Source: Brachypterus glaber
Taxonomy: Eukaryota; Arthropoda; Insecta; Coleoptera; Kateretidae
Length of the DNA: 64,000 nt
Reading direction: 5' to 3'
Assembly: GCA_958510825.1 (NCBI GenBank)
Contig: OY294044.1
Span: 85,792,895 to 85,856,894 of the forward strand
Shown here: positions 31,116 through 41,899 of the stretch, piece after piece
How the letters are laid out: every line of letters begins with the position of its first letter
How positions within the stretch are numbered: position 1 is the first letter of the stretch
The notes under the pieces: model-generated
What the model saw: the letters and a program-made list of their open reading frames with translations, nothing else
The model's database searches: none
What the model was told of the DNA's origin: nothing
Translations under genes and position numbers: made by a program

Positions 31116-32206
31116 GTTATTTGCAAAAAACTACAGAAATGTACCTTAAAATCAAGATGAGGGGTAAGCTCACCTTTAATTGAGGGGGTTATTTAATTTT
31201 AGCTCGTTCAACAGGAATAACTAAACTACCAGTTTTCAGAAATTTTGAATTTTTTTGAGACAAAAATCATTCGTCGCTGGAAGTATTGCTGACAAGTAAT
31301 TGATGCGTTTTAATATTTTTTAATAAGCATTCCTTTGTTTTTTATTCAAGCGTATATTCTGGCAATACACAAAAACAAAAAAGGGTCCCCTATGCATAAC
31401 AATAAAAGTGTCATAACGTATCAAAATCCTTTATCCTACTTTTACATGTTTGTTATTTAAACCGTTTCTGTACTCATATGGAAAAATTATACAATATAGG
31501 GTTTGTGTAATTTAAATTTCTAATAACAAGCAGTGAAGATATGTATTGCTTGGCATTCCATAGTATACTCGTCACAGTGGATAGTATATTAATTTTTCTC
31601 TCGACGTACTTTCCAAAATTATACTGTATTACCCCCCCCCCTATATCTTTTTTTGGTTCTGAATGCATTTTTTCTAAATAAGTTTGTACTATTTCTATTA
31701 ATAGTTGTTTACGCTCCTAGTACAGGTAAGTGAATTTTTCTATGTGAGGTCCATAAACACGACAGAAGACAGAAAAAAACTACAAGTAGCGCATTACGTT
31801 TTTCTCACTTCCAAGGAGCTAAAATCGTATTTTGTTAATAATATTTTTGACATTTATATTTATGTGTTTCAATTCAACAAATAATTTTTTTATGGAATCA
31901 CTCCATAAAATTAAGAATAGTAGTCGTGTCTAGGTGCCCCCTTAGGTAAGTGTCGGACACTTCGTGGTCTTTAGCGGTAAATCGTTTTTTCTCTAGTTAC
32001 GGTTTTGTTTGTATTGATTTCATCTCGCACTAAGTGTGCTCGATATAGTACTTTCCATTACTGTCGGTTTTTTAAATAAGTAATGTCAACTTACCTAGTT
32101 GGTAGTGAGAAAACTATTTTTTTGTTATGTTATTCGGCTTTTATTTTTTTGCATCCTCAATAAGTTTTTTTTATTATTGAATTATGGATTATTTTCAAAA
32201 ACAATA
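31116..32206. other. No gene recognised
   Basis: A C9 run occurs at 31632-31640. The open frame at 31474-31668 (minus) has no recognisable motif. No repeat copies elsewhere in the window were noticed. Confidence 0.45.
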
Positions 32207-33530
32207 CACGGTGCACCGCGGTTTGTTTGAATGAACCTTAAATGCGAAAATCAATAACACTAATTTTTTCGCTTGAATAATATTCCCCGCATTCGTACGA
32301 TTTTCACACCAAAAAGAGCAAAATCCGTCAAGCGCTTTTTGAGAAAACTTTCATTTTGTGCAGAAACTGACAAAAAAACAAGGTTTTTATAGTAGAATTT
32401 TTTGGTTTCGCTTAAATAGTGGTAATTTAAAAAATTATAGTATATTAAAAAAAAATTATTGACGAGTGCTTAAAAACGCGTATAAAACGATTTTTTATAC
32501 TATTTTTTCTTCTACCAAGACCAAAAACAATACCAACAAAAAAATTTAATTTCTTATTCGTCTTTTTTATGGAACGTGAAAAAATGCAATAAAAAAAGTG
32601 TCATAATAAAGCTCATTTCGACACATTTGGGTGTAATATAGCAAATTTTATAAAACGGAAACAGAGAAGATATTATTCAATTTTTGAGTTTATGCTTATT
32701 ATGCAGGAGAATGGATCAACCTAGATTGCTTTTTCTAAGAAAAGTATTTCGTTGCCAAGTAACAAGCTATGCAATCTGCGTTATTTTCGTTAAAAGAAAA
32801 GAAAAACTAAAAAGTAAAAGTCAACGCGTTCTTAAGAAACAAGTATGATCAGTTTCTGGGAAAGTATTTTTTTCAAAAGGATTTATATTCTGAGTTGATA
32901 CTTCGTAAAATAAACGTATTTTTTGTCAATTTTTTACGTCATGATGGCATAGCTTTTTACAATAGAAAAAAGTACTGTGATATGGAAAAACAAAAGCATT
33001 CGAGTTTTATAATATCTTCAAAAAGCCCTAGTGTTGTAATGTTAACAATAATAAACTCAAATGTGTGCTTAATACTAAGTAGAACATTGATAAAATTTCT
33101 TTAATGTTTGAATTTTATAAAATTTATGATACCTACATGAGTGTCGTAATGAGCTTCATTATGACACCTATTGTTTTTTGTATTTTATCACGTTTCATAA
33201 AAAATAGACCATTCAAAAAAGTTAAAAAAAAAACGTTTTCTTTTTAGGTATGCGTAATTTATTTCTTTAATATACATATAATGTAAAATTACCAGGAGAG
33301 GAATATTTTGAAAAATAAGCAACCATTTAAGCAAAACAAAAAATCGACCTTAGCGTTTTGCCGGTTTTTGCACAAATTTGATGTTTTCTCAAAAAGCGCC
33401 CGACGGATTTTGCTCTTTTTGGTTTGGTGTCAAATTAATCGTACGGGTGCGGGGAATATTTAAGAGACAAATTTAATGTTTTCGATTTTCGCATTTAAGG
33501 TGAATTCAAACCCTATTAATAGGGTTCTTC
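32207..33530. mobile_element. Long-TIR element with nested inverted repeats
   Basis: Outer arms of about 170 bp: ACCTTAAATGCGAAAATC...ATTCCCCGCATTCGTACGAT (32235-32305) with the inverted ATCGTACGGGTGCGGGGAAT...GATTTTCGCATTTAAGGT (33438-33503), and AGAGCAAAATCCGTCAAGCG with CGCCCGACGGATTTTGCTCT. Inner arms with TGTCATAATAAAGCTCATTT (32609) and AATGAGCTTCATTATGACAC (33147) form a second pair. The exact outer ends are unclear. The open frame 32895-33104 in the centre has no known motif. Confidence 0.7.
32438..32522 (+). repeat. Short module with TAGTATATTA / TATACTATTTTTTCT flanks
   Basis: Reads ATAGTATATTAAAAAAAAAT, GACGAGTGCTTAAAAACGCG, then TTTTTATACTATTTTTTCTT. This is the compact form of the flanking frame seen around H1 and H2 and carries one ACGAGTG. 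Confidence 0.55.
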
Positions 33531-33929
33531 GTTTCGTAGAACTTGACTTTTCCTTAAGATTTCTGATTTGTGATGAACAGATTTCTGATTTCTGATGAAC
33601 AGACGTATGGACGATAGGACGAATGGACGAACAAAACTTAATGTGGTTTAGAATTCGATAAAAAATATTTGTATATAAAAACTTTTGATTTAGTATAATT
33701 TTTGACTATTTGGAAAATTTTAAAATCATCCTAAAATACTTTCCTAGCTCATAGCGCTGTGAAAAATAGAGGAAACTGTGGAGAAATGGGACGCGGGAGG
33801 AATGAGACGTTGTATTTAAAATACCGTCAACTGCATAAGCGCGCCCTTTCACCCATCATTGCATTGTCCTCTCTACGAGCAACAAGTAAGCTATTTAAAA
33901 CTTCATTGAATTAAATATAGGATAATTAT
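33531..33929. other. No gene recognised
   Basis: A GATTTCTGAT short duplication (33564-33590) and GACGxxxGGACGA words (33602-33630) are the only local repeats. Confidence 0.45.
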
Positions 33930-34040
33930 TAAGAAATAATTGAGTCTACATTCCAAAACTCGCCTTATCCTACGGACGTTAAGTGGATGAGGCAAGTTTT
34001 TGAAAGCAATGACTCAATTGATAGTACGTAGTAAATATGG
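33930..34040. repeat. Nested-hairpin module H5
   Basis: Pairs AATTGAGTC/GACTCAATT and CCAAAACTCGCCTTATCC with an inverted GGATGAGGCAAGTTTTTG around a TACGGACGTTAAG centre. In reverse orientation the apex reads ACTTGCC...GGCGAGTTTT, related to the other apices. Confidence 0.6.
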
Positions 34041-34315
34041 CAGATATTGTATTTACTATGCCGAACCTACAATTAAATACTGGAACCACTAGAATAGCAA
34101 GAATTATGAAGTTTTTAGTTGACCTCAGTGCCTATGAATTACGTTAGTTTATGTCCAAATTCACTTTAAATACAGTCCAATTTTTCTCACCCTGTGGGTT
34201 GAAAGCAACATTATGCTTGGTTTCGTATATGTATTTTTTTTTTTGAAAATAAAATATTTTTTCAGTTGGTATGCTTACTATTATTTTCAAGAACCCGTTA
34301 TCTGTGAATGTTATA

Positions 34316-35028
34316 CAGGGTTATTTAGAAATAAGTTAGAGAAATTTAAGAGGTTACGTTAAAAAATATGAAAAAAAGTTCATATAAAGGTTGGTCCGGA
34401 AATCAGTCCTAAGGGAGCTACGGCTCTTTAAAATTGTAATAAAAATAAAGTTTTTATTTAATAACTATTGTACCCTTTAAGCTAGAGCGACGAGCTTTTG
34501 CATGTATACTAGTATTAATAAGGGCAATAATTTTATGTTAATTAATTTATTTTTTTGAATTTATCCAGAGGCGTGCCTAGAGGACAAAATATGTGGGGCT
34601 TAACACATTTTTGGCCCAAACTTTGTGTATTTTTTTATTTTTCGTAACAAATATAGATTTCTTCAGAAAAATACAATACAAAATACAAAATGTAATATAG
34701 TGTAACACTGTAGGAGCAAACGTTTTAAAAAAAATGCAATTAAGAGGAAATAACATTTTGTGCTACTAAAAGTGTGACTTTTTAAAAGGCTTTTATAACT
34801 CCCTTAATATTAAATTTAGGTGTTTTGGTGAAGAATGCTTTTTTGCTTAGTTTTAAGTGAAAAAATTTATTGGTGGTTTTTTTGTTCCCCATTCAATATG
34901 TCCATGTTCGAAGGGCCGCAGCTCCCTTAGGGCTCATTTCCAGACCAACCTTTATAGAAACTGTTTGTCATATTTTTTAACGTAGAATCACATCTTAAAT
35001 TTCTCTAACTTATTTCTGAATAACCCTG
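34316..35028. mobile_element. MITE with TA duplication, 713 bp
   Basis: The ends are CAGGGTTATT (34316) and AATAACCCTG (35028), flanked by TA at 34314-34315 and 35029-35030. Arms continue as GAAATAAGTTAGAGAAATTT and the GGTTGGTCCGGAAATCAGTC...GGAGCTACGGC block with its complement near 34910-34950. It is the same family as 16538-17157. No coding capacity. Confidence 0.88.
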
Positions 35029-35030
35029 TA

Positions 35031-36630
35031 TAGCTGAATTTAAATTCTATGTGCCGGACAGATGGTTTTTTGAAAAGGTCCCGTTTCTCCACAATCTTTC
35101 CTATAATAAAAAGTTATGTTGGCACATTTGTGAATTGATAAACAACAAAAAAAAAGAACAAAACATATATCACTAAAAACGTAGAACTTTATGAATTTTA
35201 TATTAAAGTTTGCATGTGCCATATGTGAACAAATTTTAATATGTCAGTCAAATAGCGAAAAGAATGTTTTTCAGTATTTTTTATGCAATGTTTCAGCTTC
35301 TGTTTTAGAAAATCCAATTCAGAATAAAATAAATAGTAACTATACAGTTTTATTCTTTACCCCCAGCAACTTTTGAAGGAGATGAGATATAAACTTAAAA
35401 TATATCACAAAAACTACCATTTTAATATTTTTTAAATTTTTAATTGCTATGACGCGTCATAGCGATGACGTCATGATGGCGCCAGTGGGACAATTATTTA
35501 AATGAAAAATACATTAAAATTTTCCGCTCAGCTATGTAGTCACATCAGTCCAATATCGTGTAAAATACCTAAAATTACGTCCGGGAACGACTATAAACTA
35601 AATAAATTAAATAAATAAATAAATAAATAGTTATTTTTGAAACATTCATTTAAAATTTTTTTTTCTTCAATATTATTTAAATTTTCTATATTTTGTATAT
35701 AAATATTGAAGATTTTACATAAAAATAATACATAATCAGTCTTAGCATAATAATACAAGTTAATTTTTTAAAAATATTGCAAATTTTGTCAATTTTAGAA
35801 AAAGAAAATCTTTAAAAAAATAGTCAAAAAACAGTAGAATATAGAATTTTATGCTCTTTAAAATGAGGTATTACATGACCTATGTACCATAGCTAAGGTG
35901 CCATTATCCCCTGGCGCCGCTTTACCGAATAAAATTAAAAAAAACAAGTATTATTGTGCAATATACACATTTTAAATTTAAGGTTTATATCTCTTCCCGT
36001 TTAAAAGTTAGCTTACTGTTTAAAAGAATAACCCTGTGTTCGAAACGATTTAGTAAGTCCAATAGAACGTGCTTGATAAACTAAAAATGGCATGGTTCCA
36101 CCGCACTTACTTTCTCGCGAAAAGTTTCAGATAAGTCTTAATGTTTACATTACTTCACGGCTTATTTATGCTAATTCAAATTTAAATACCTATAATCTTA
36201 TATCCAAATCGCATTAAATTTAAATTAACTCCAATGCAATAAATTTCAAAAATTTCAATCCCTAATTTATTTGTGGAATATATCTTATCTAAACGAGAAG
36301 CTGAAGCTATTACCAGTGTCCGTATAACATTTAGGAATGCCGTAAAATTGCTCAATTATTCCGATAATTAGGCCAAATGTGTGCAGTTAGATTTCCAGCC
36401 CACTTTGCGTAATGGCGATTTTATCAAACAGGAGTAATATAAATGTATTCTTCTGCTTCTTTTATTTATTCATAACATTTTTGTTTCCATTAAAAAAAAT
36501 GTTTCCTCTTGTCCCCTGCATCCATTGTACCCCTAAATGTAACACATATACACCATTTTACGCTCCAATTAAGCTCATAACTTTTTTTGGTATGTTTAGC
36601 AGTAAATGGACGACATTTTATGTATAAATA
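35031..36630. other. No gene; one retroposon-like tail
   Basis: ACGTCCGGGAACGACTATAA followed by (AAAT)n at 35573-35630 matches the 3' end near 29975-30016. GATGGCGCCAGTGG occurs near 35475. Open frames at 35040-35376 and 36412-36723 overlap on both strands and show no motif. Confidence 0.45.
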
Positions 36631-36634
36631 CATA

Positions 36635-37361
36635 CCGGGTGTCCCAACTCTATTTACCCAGCGACTTTCTCGAAAACTAAAAGAGATAATCAACTTCTGC
36701 AAAAACCATCTTAAATTAGACAACTTAAATTATCTTTTCGCATATATTTGATACTTTCAGCTCTCAAAATGTGGGCAGGGGGCACGGGGGGGAGTTGTTT
36801 TAAATGGAAAGGATGGAAAGGGGGGTCATGTGATACACTATTTTAAAGCAAATACAATTCTCTATTGTATATTTTTTAATTTTTTAAATAATTTTTTTAA
36901 GGTTTTGATTCTTTATTTTTTTGTGCTAAAAATGCGATGTTTTAAGTTTTTTTTTTGTAATTTTTATTTGTCAATTAAAATTGGTTTAAAAGTATAATTT
37001 ACGTTTTTTCATCATGAAATTAGTAACTATTAAAAAATTGTTTGATTTTTTTAGAGTAATTTTGACAGAAATAACCATTTTCAACCCTATTTTAAACCCA
37101 AAGTAAATGTTAAAAAAATTAAAAAATATATAGTTAAATGGATAATTTAATAATCTTTAAAATGATATATTACACGACCCCCATTTCTATTTAAAAAAAG
37201 TCCCGCTGTGTCCCCTACCCGCATTTTAAGTTAAGTTGAAAGTATCAAATATATGGTAAAAGATAGTTTAAATTGTCTGATTTAAGATGATTTTCGCAGA
37301 ATTTGATTATCTCTTTAAGTTTACGAGAAAATTGTTGGGTAAATGGAGTTGGGACACCCGG
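36635..37361. mobile_element. MITE with CCGGGTGTCCCAACTC ends, 727 bp
   Basis: The ends CCGGGTGTCCCAACTC (36635) and GAGTTGGGACACCCGG (37361) are inverted and flanked by TA. Arms of ~150 bp continue as ATTTACCCAGCGACTTTCTC, GAGATAATCAACTTCTGC and GATACTTTCAGCTC...AAAATGTGGGCAGG. A degenerate half copy is at about 52540-52800. It is noncoding. Confidence 0.88.
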
Positions 37362-37369
37362 TATGTATA

Positions 37370-38806
37370 CAGGGTGATTCAGAATTGGTAAATTAAATAA
37401 AAATGGTAGATTCACTATGCGAAAATAAGGCAAAAAGTTCCAATAAAGGTTGGTTTGAAAATGAGCTCTAAGGGAGCCAGGACCCTCCTAAGGTACATCT
37501 GAAAAGTAGTTTTTTTTTAATATCTCTGAAACCTCATGTACTACAGTAACGATTTTTTGCATATGCCTCTTGATAAAGGCTGTCCTTTATGTAATTTTTA
37601 ATTTGGTAATTTTAATCAGAGATATGCAAAATGGGAGGGTGCATTTTTGCTTTCCCATTTTGAAAATTTTCAAAATTTCGGAAAGCCTTGTTTTCGTGCA
37701 AAAATTCTCAATTTTTTTTTGCGTATTTTTGCGTTTTATGACGTTTTATGTCGATATAAATCAATTTCAAGCAAAAAAAAATTGTCGATCGGTGGGTCTG
37801 TCGATCGGTTTGTCCGGGAAATCTTGTGGGTTACGATAACTTAAGAACGCTTTAATTTAGAGACTTGAAATTTGGCATACAGGTATTTTACCAACAGTTC
37901 TCGCTCGGGATTGTTTTTGGTGAATATTGGGGTGCAGCAAGTGGGGCAAATGGGCAAAAATACATTTTTTTTTTGAAAAATTTGAAAATTGCTATATAGG
38001 GGTTTTTTAGGTTGCTGAAATCGAATCTGATAATAAAATTTTTTTAGCTCTACCCCCAAGGGGGTGAGGGGGTAAATATTTTCAATATTTTCCTCAAAAT
38101 TGGTATATAGGGGCTTTTGGGGTTGACGAATTTCAATCTGATAATAACTTTATTCTAATTTCACCCCCTGAGGGGTGGGGGGTAGTTTTTGTGAAAACTG
38201 GTATATTGGGCTTTTTGAGGTTTCCGAAAGTGAATCTGACAATAAAAAAATTCTAAATCCACCCCCTGAGGGGTGGGGGGTAGTTTTCGTGAAAAATGGT
38301 GTATTGGGGTTTTTGAGGTTGCTGAAAGTGAATCTGATAATAAAAAAATCCATTTTACGCGCGGAGGTGAAAAATGGGAAAGCTTTTTTACCGGGCTGTG
38401 TATTTAGTTCCTATTTCGAATCCTCATAATGTGATATTTTTCCTTTACCACAAAATATACAGTGTTACACAAAAAGTATTTTTTTTTTGTATTTTTAATT
38501 AAAGAATTATAGTTCATTGTGAGAATGTCAAAAATTCTACAGATAAAATAGTTTGGGGGACACAAAAGTGACATCACCCCCACATTTTGCACGTTCCTGG
38601 TTAAAATTACCAAATTTAAAATTATATAAAGGATAGCCTTTATCAATGTTAAGGCATCTGCAAAAAAGCGTTACTGTAAAAACTATTTTTCATATGTAAT
38701 CTTAGGAGGGTCGTAGCTCCTTTAGAGCTCATATCTGGATCAACCTTTATAAGAACTTTTTGTCTTATTTTAGTTTGATTTAATTCTCCAATTCTGAATC
38801 CGCATG
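37370..38806. mobile_element. Long-TIR element containing the ~95-bp-unit repeat
   Basis: The left end is CAGGGTGATTCAGAATTGG with TA before it (37368-37369). The right end is CCAATTCTGAATCCGCATG followed by TA (38807-38808). Arms of ~250 bp include AAAGGTTGGTTTGAAAATGA, GAGCTCTAAGGGAGCC and GATAAAGGCTGTCCTTTAT. The centre (37640-38400) is the composite repeat also found at 950-1695, so one probably inserted into the other. Confidence 0.8.
37640..38400. repeat. Composite repeat with ~95-bp tandem units, copy 2
   Basis: Begins with the hairpin-like GCTTTCCCATTTTGAAAATT...CGGAAAGCC, then the GGTCTGTCGATCGGTTTGTC block. Four units of the GGGTTTTTGAGGTTGCTGAA, GTGAATCTGATAATAAAA, CCACCCCCTGAGGGGTGGGG type follow (about 37975-38345). 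Units here are better conserved than at 1205-1690. Confidence 0.85.
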
Positions 38807-39289
38807 TATAAGGAAATACTTTTCTAGGAATATTATTTCTTAGGACGTTTTAAGAATAGTTTTAGAAAAAACTTTTCTGTTAGAAAGTGTGGTACATTTT
38901 TGTTTGGTATATTCTAATAATCAATTGAATTTTGGTCTAAGTATCCCTGGGGCTGTTAGAATTACTCTAATTGTCCTGCAAACTTTGACACTGCCATTTC
39001 TGCACCATAAACCTAAGGAATTTGAGAAAGTTTAGTCGTAAAAGATTAGGTACTAAAATGTTGGAGTATAAACATTATGGACTCATTAACAGGTTTACTA
39101 CCGAGTGTATCATAATAGTATATTGTGAGAAAGTAGGTCAGTGAAGAAACAAAAATAACTTTACTTTTGAAGTGAATAAAGTTAAATACTGATGCCAACA
39201 AAATAATACTTTCCCCTATAGGTCCATTAAAATCAAAAACGAAAAAAAAAATTAAAAAAAAAATTAAGTTTTTCAAAAAGTTTTTTTTT
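38807..39289. other. No gene recognised
   Basis: AT-rich interval. The minus-strand open frame at 39046-39276 is hydrophobic because of T runs and has no recognisable family motif. Confidence 0.45.
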
Positions 39290-39595
39290 CAAAAAAAGTT
39301 TCTTTTTTCGTAAAACGAAAAATAAATTGAAAAAAAAAATGTTTTTGAAAAAAATTGTTTTTACCCCCATTTTACCCAGCCTAGAACTTAGAATAATCAA
39401 CCTATGGTCCAAATTTGAAGTCTTTAGCTCGAAGCGTTCTTAAGTTATTGTGGTGACAAATATTCCGGACAGACAGACAGACCGACAGACATATTTTTTT
39501 TTTGACGGAAATCATATTTTTCGGATATAAAACGTCTAGAAACGTAAAAAAAAACAATACATTTTTTTCGAATTTATTTATACATTTTTTTTCAC
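39290..39595 (-). repeat. Dispersed 'GTCCGGGAAATTTGTGACCAC' repeat
   Basis: Minus-strand copy with CTGTCGGTCTGTCTG, GTCCGGAATATTTGTCACC and CTTAAGAACGCTTCGAGC. It is close to 7161-7500, including the flanking GTTTTTGAAAAAAATTGTTT. Confidence 0.75.
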
Positions 39596-40263
39596 CACCA
39601 GCCTAAAACCACATCTTTATTACTGTTCTTTTCATTGGTAGAAATATTATTTCTCTACCTTAACGTCAGAGGTTCTAAAAATAATAAAATTGCACCATGG
39701 TTAATAATGAATTTTTATTCAGCTGTTTTGGCATCTGACGTTTCACTTAATTATTAAATCACATTGCTATTTTTAAGTGTCTTTAGGCACCAAATTTATT
39801 TATTGCATGATAAATTAAAAAGTGTTAACTAAATTAGAACCTATAAAACATGTTTTACAAAAAACACTTCGAAAAGTGAAAATCATTGGTCCATCATATT
39901 CAACCATAGATTATACAACCCATATATTACCGTAAGGAACATAGATTACTAGAGGTACAACCCCCATATATTGATTTTTGAGGAAATAGATTCTCCCTCA
40001 CAGTGTTCGCCTGTCCCCTTACTTCTGGGGGAGTACCAGAATCATCACTTTGCATTTCACTTTCCATTTCTATATATTTTATTACACTTAACACGGAAAC
40101 AATTTCTAACTTAATAATTTTAGCAAATCACCAGAAAATTTCTTCCAGAAATGTCAAGTTATTCATTTGTTTCTTTAATGGATGTGAACGGCCAGCGTGA
40201 TATTTTAAATTTATAAGATTTTTCATTAAATTTTAGTAAAATAAATAAATAAATAGCTAATTA
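39596..40263. other. No gene recognised
   Basis: The open frame at 40003-40200 shows no motif. (AAAT)n near 40238-40252 may be a short retroposon tail. Confidence 0.45.
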
Positions 40264-40284
40264 ATTGTACTGGTAGTCAAAAAA

Positions 40285-40395
40285 ATACTATATTTTCCAC
40301 GTGAGTGAAGATTTACATTTTAGACCGCGTCGCAATTTGACGCAGGTTAAAAATGTTAAAATTCTCTCACTTGGTAAATAATATACTATTTTTTC
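40285..40395 (+). repeat. Nested-hairpin module with TATACTATTTTTTCT flank
   Basis: GTGAGTGAAGATTT...ACATTTTAGACC pairs with GGTTAAAAATGTTAAAATTC...CTCAC around GCGTCGCAATTTGACGC. The left flank has AATACTATATTTTCC and the right ATATACTATTTTTTCTCC. Confidence 0.65.
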
Positions 40396-40523
40396 TCCAA
40401 CCATACGTCAGTGATCCTATGTGCTTTAGATATACAAGTTTTCAACTTGCTACCGCACAAAGTCTCAAGATCATAAGTATGAGTAGTTGTCTAGAAATAG
40501 ATACCCAAAAAACAAATGATCTA
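40390..40523 (+). repeat. Family A fragment forming an outer arm
   Basis: Contains TTCAACTTGCTACC, AGTCTCAAGATCATAAG and GTAGTTGTCTAGAAATAGAT. Its complement lies on the far side of the next MITE (40758-40850), making a larger palindrome around it. Confidence 0.7.
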
Positions 40524-40757
40524 CACTGTAAAAAGTAAACTGAATATTCAGTTACAAATGGATATGAAGTTATTATCCTATACAATTGTACTTTAATTTG
40601 GGTTAAAAACACGCAACATTTCATGTCCGACCTTAAATATATTAAAGTACGTGACTTTAGAATTATAGTGTTTTTAACAAACATTGAAGTACATTTGTAT
40701 AGGATCATAACTTCCTATTCATTTGTCACTGAATATTCAGTTTACTTTTTTACAGTG
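40524..40757. mobile_element. Palindromic MITE (234 bp)
   Basis: The ends CACTGTAAAAAGTAAACTGA and TCAGTTTACTTTTTTACAGTG are inverted, with TA outside. Arms continue through GAATATTCAGT, GATATGAAGTTATTATCC and TGTACTT. A second copy, split by a later insertion, occupies about 40862-40984 plus 41819-41900. It is noncoding. Confidence 0.85.
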
Positions 40758-40984
40758 TAGATCATTTTTTCTTCAGGGTATCTATTTCTAGACATAGACA
40801 ACTACTTATACTTCTCCTAATCTTAAGACTATATGGTAGGAAATTGAAGCTAAAATGGATAGGAAGTTATAATTCTATACAAATGTTCTTTAATTTTTGT
40901 TAAAACACTATAGTTCTAAAGTCACGTACTTTAATATCTAAGCCGGACATGAAATGTTCCGTATTTTTAACAAAAATTAAAGTA

Positions 40985-41818
40985 CAGGGTGGTCCAACGA
41001 GTTATTTTTATTTGGTTGCGCTGTTAAATTTGGTAGGAGGGGTAGAAAGGTGGGGTCGATCTTAAACCATAGATTGTTTCAGGGAAATTTAGTCACCACG
41101 CAGCGCTACACGGCAGAGGAACGCTAGTTTTGTGTGCGCGAATATTACTGCATTACTTCGACAGCATTTTTCAATTTGCACGATGTTCAGCAATGTTCAA
41201 GCCATTCGTTGATTAAGCAATGCGTTCGTAAGTTTGGGGAAACTGGTTCAACGTTAAATAAACCCATCCCCGGCCGCGGCCGCGGAGGTAGAAGGTCAGC
41301 GAGAACCCATGAAAACATTGAGAGAGTTAGAGGGTCCGTGCGACAAGAACCAAATGTATCGACTCGAAAGCGCGCGTAAATTTGTAAGGATGCGAGCAGC
41401 GATGATCTCCTCACATTTAAAGCAACTGCACGCTTTCAAGTCGATACATTTGGTTGTTGTCGCACCGACGCTCTAACACTGTTAATGTTTTCATGGGGTC
41501 TCGCTGACCTTCGACGGCCACAGACGCGTTTATTTAACGTAGAACCAGTTTCCTCAAACTTACGAACCCGTTGCTTAATCAATATTGCTGAACATCGTGC
41601 AAATTGAAATGCTGTCGAAATCTACGGCGCGAAATAGTGGCGGAATTCTTGTTGCGCTAATATTCGCGCACACAAAACGAGCGCTCCTTTCTTGTAGCGC
41701 TGTATGGTGACTAAATTTTCCTGAACCAAACTATCGTTTAAGACCGACCCCACCTTTCTACCCCTCCTACCAAATTTAACAGCGCAACCAAATAAAAAAA
41801 ACTCTTTGGACCACCCTC
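40985..41818. mobile_element. Palindromic mariner-derived foldback (834 bp)
   Basis: Starts CAGGGTGGTCCAACGAG and ends CTCTTTGGACCACCCTC, with TA at 40983-40984 and 41819-41820. The two arms (~410 bp each) are complementary over their whole length, so the element is two inverted copies of the 5' part of a Tc1/mariner transposon. It interrupts a second copy of the 234-bp MITE. The left arm holds a GC-rich CGGCCGCGGCCGCGG block that the right arm lacks. Confidence 0.88.
41098..41379 (+). pseudogene. Tc1/mariner transposase N-terminal fragment (left arm)
   Basis: The frame reads TQRYTAEER, a TAG stop, FCVREYYCITSTAFF..., LIKQCVRKFGETGS, then RSARTHENIERVRGSVRQEP. This is the typical N-terminal DNA-binding region of DUF4817-type transposases (helix-turn-helix, 'KFGETGS' and 'RTxENIERVR'). 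It stops shortly after STRKR because the palindrome turns. An in-frame stop and loss of the whole catalytic domain make it dead. The complementary arm (about 41400-41700, minus) has a diverged, frameshifted version of the same region. Confidence 0.8.
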
Positions 41819-41899
41819 TACAATTATATAGGACAATAACTTCCGATTTCCCATCCATTTCTAACTGAATGTTCAGTTTACTTTTTACATTGTAAAAGT

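Noticed and set aside
32207..33530. CACGGTG at the left end as evidence for a second Transib-like element
   Set aside because: No matching CACCGTG end or 5-bp duplication was found on the right side.
41187..41414. Minus-strand frame in the foldback left arm as a gene
   Set aside because: It is the complement of the transposase N-terminal fragment and occurs only because of the palindrome; an identical copy lies in the duplication.
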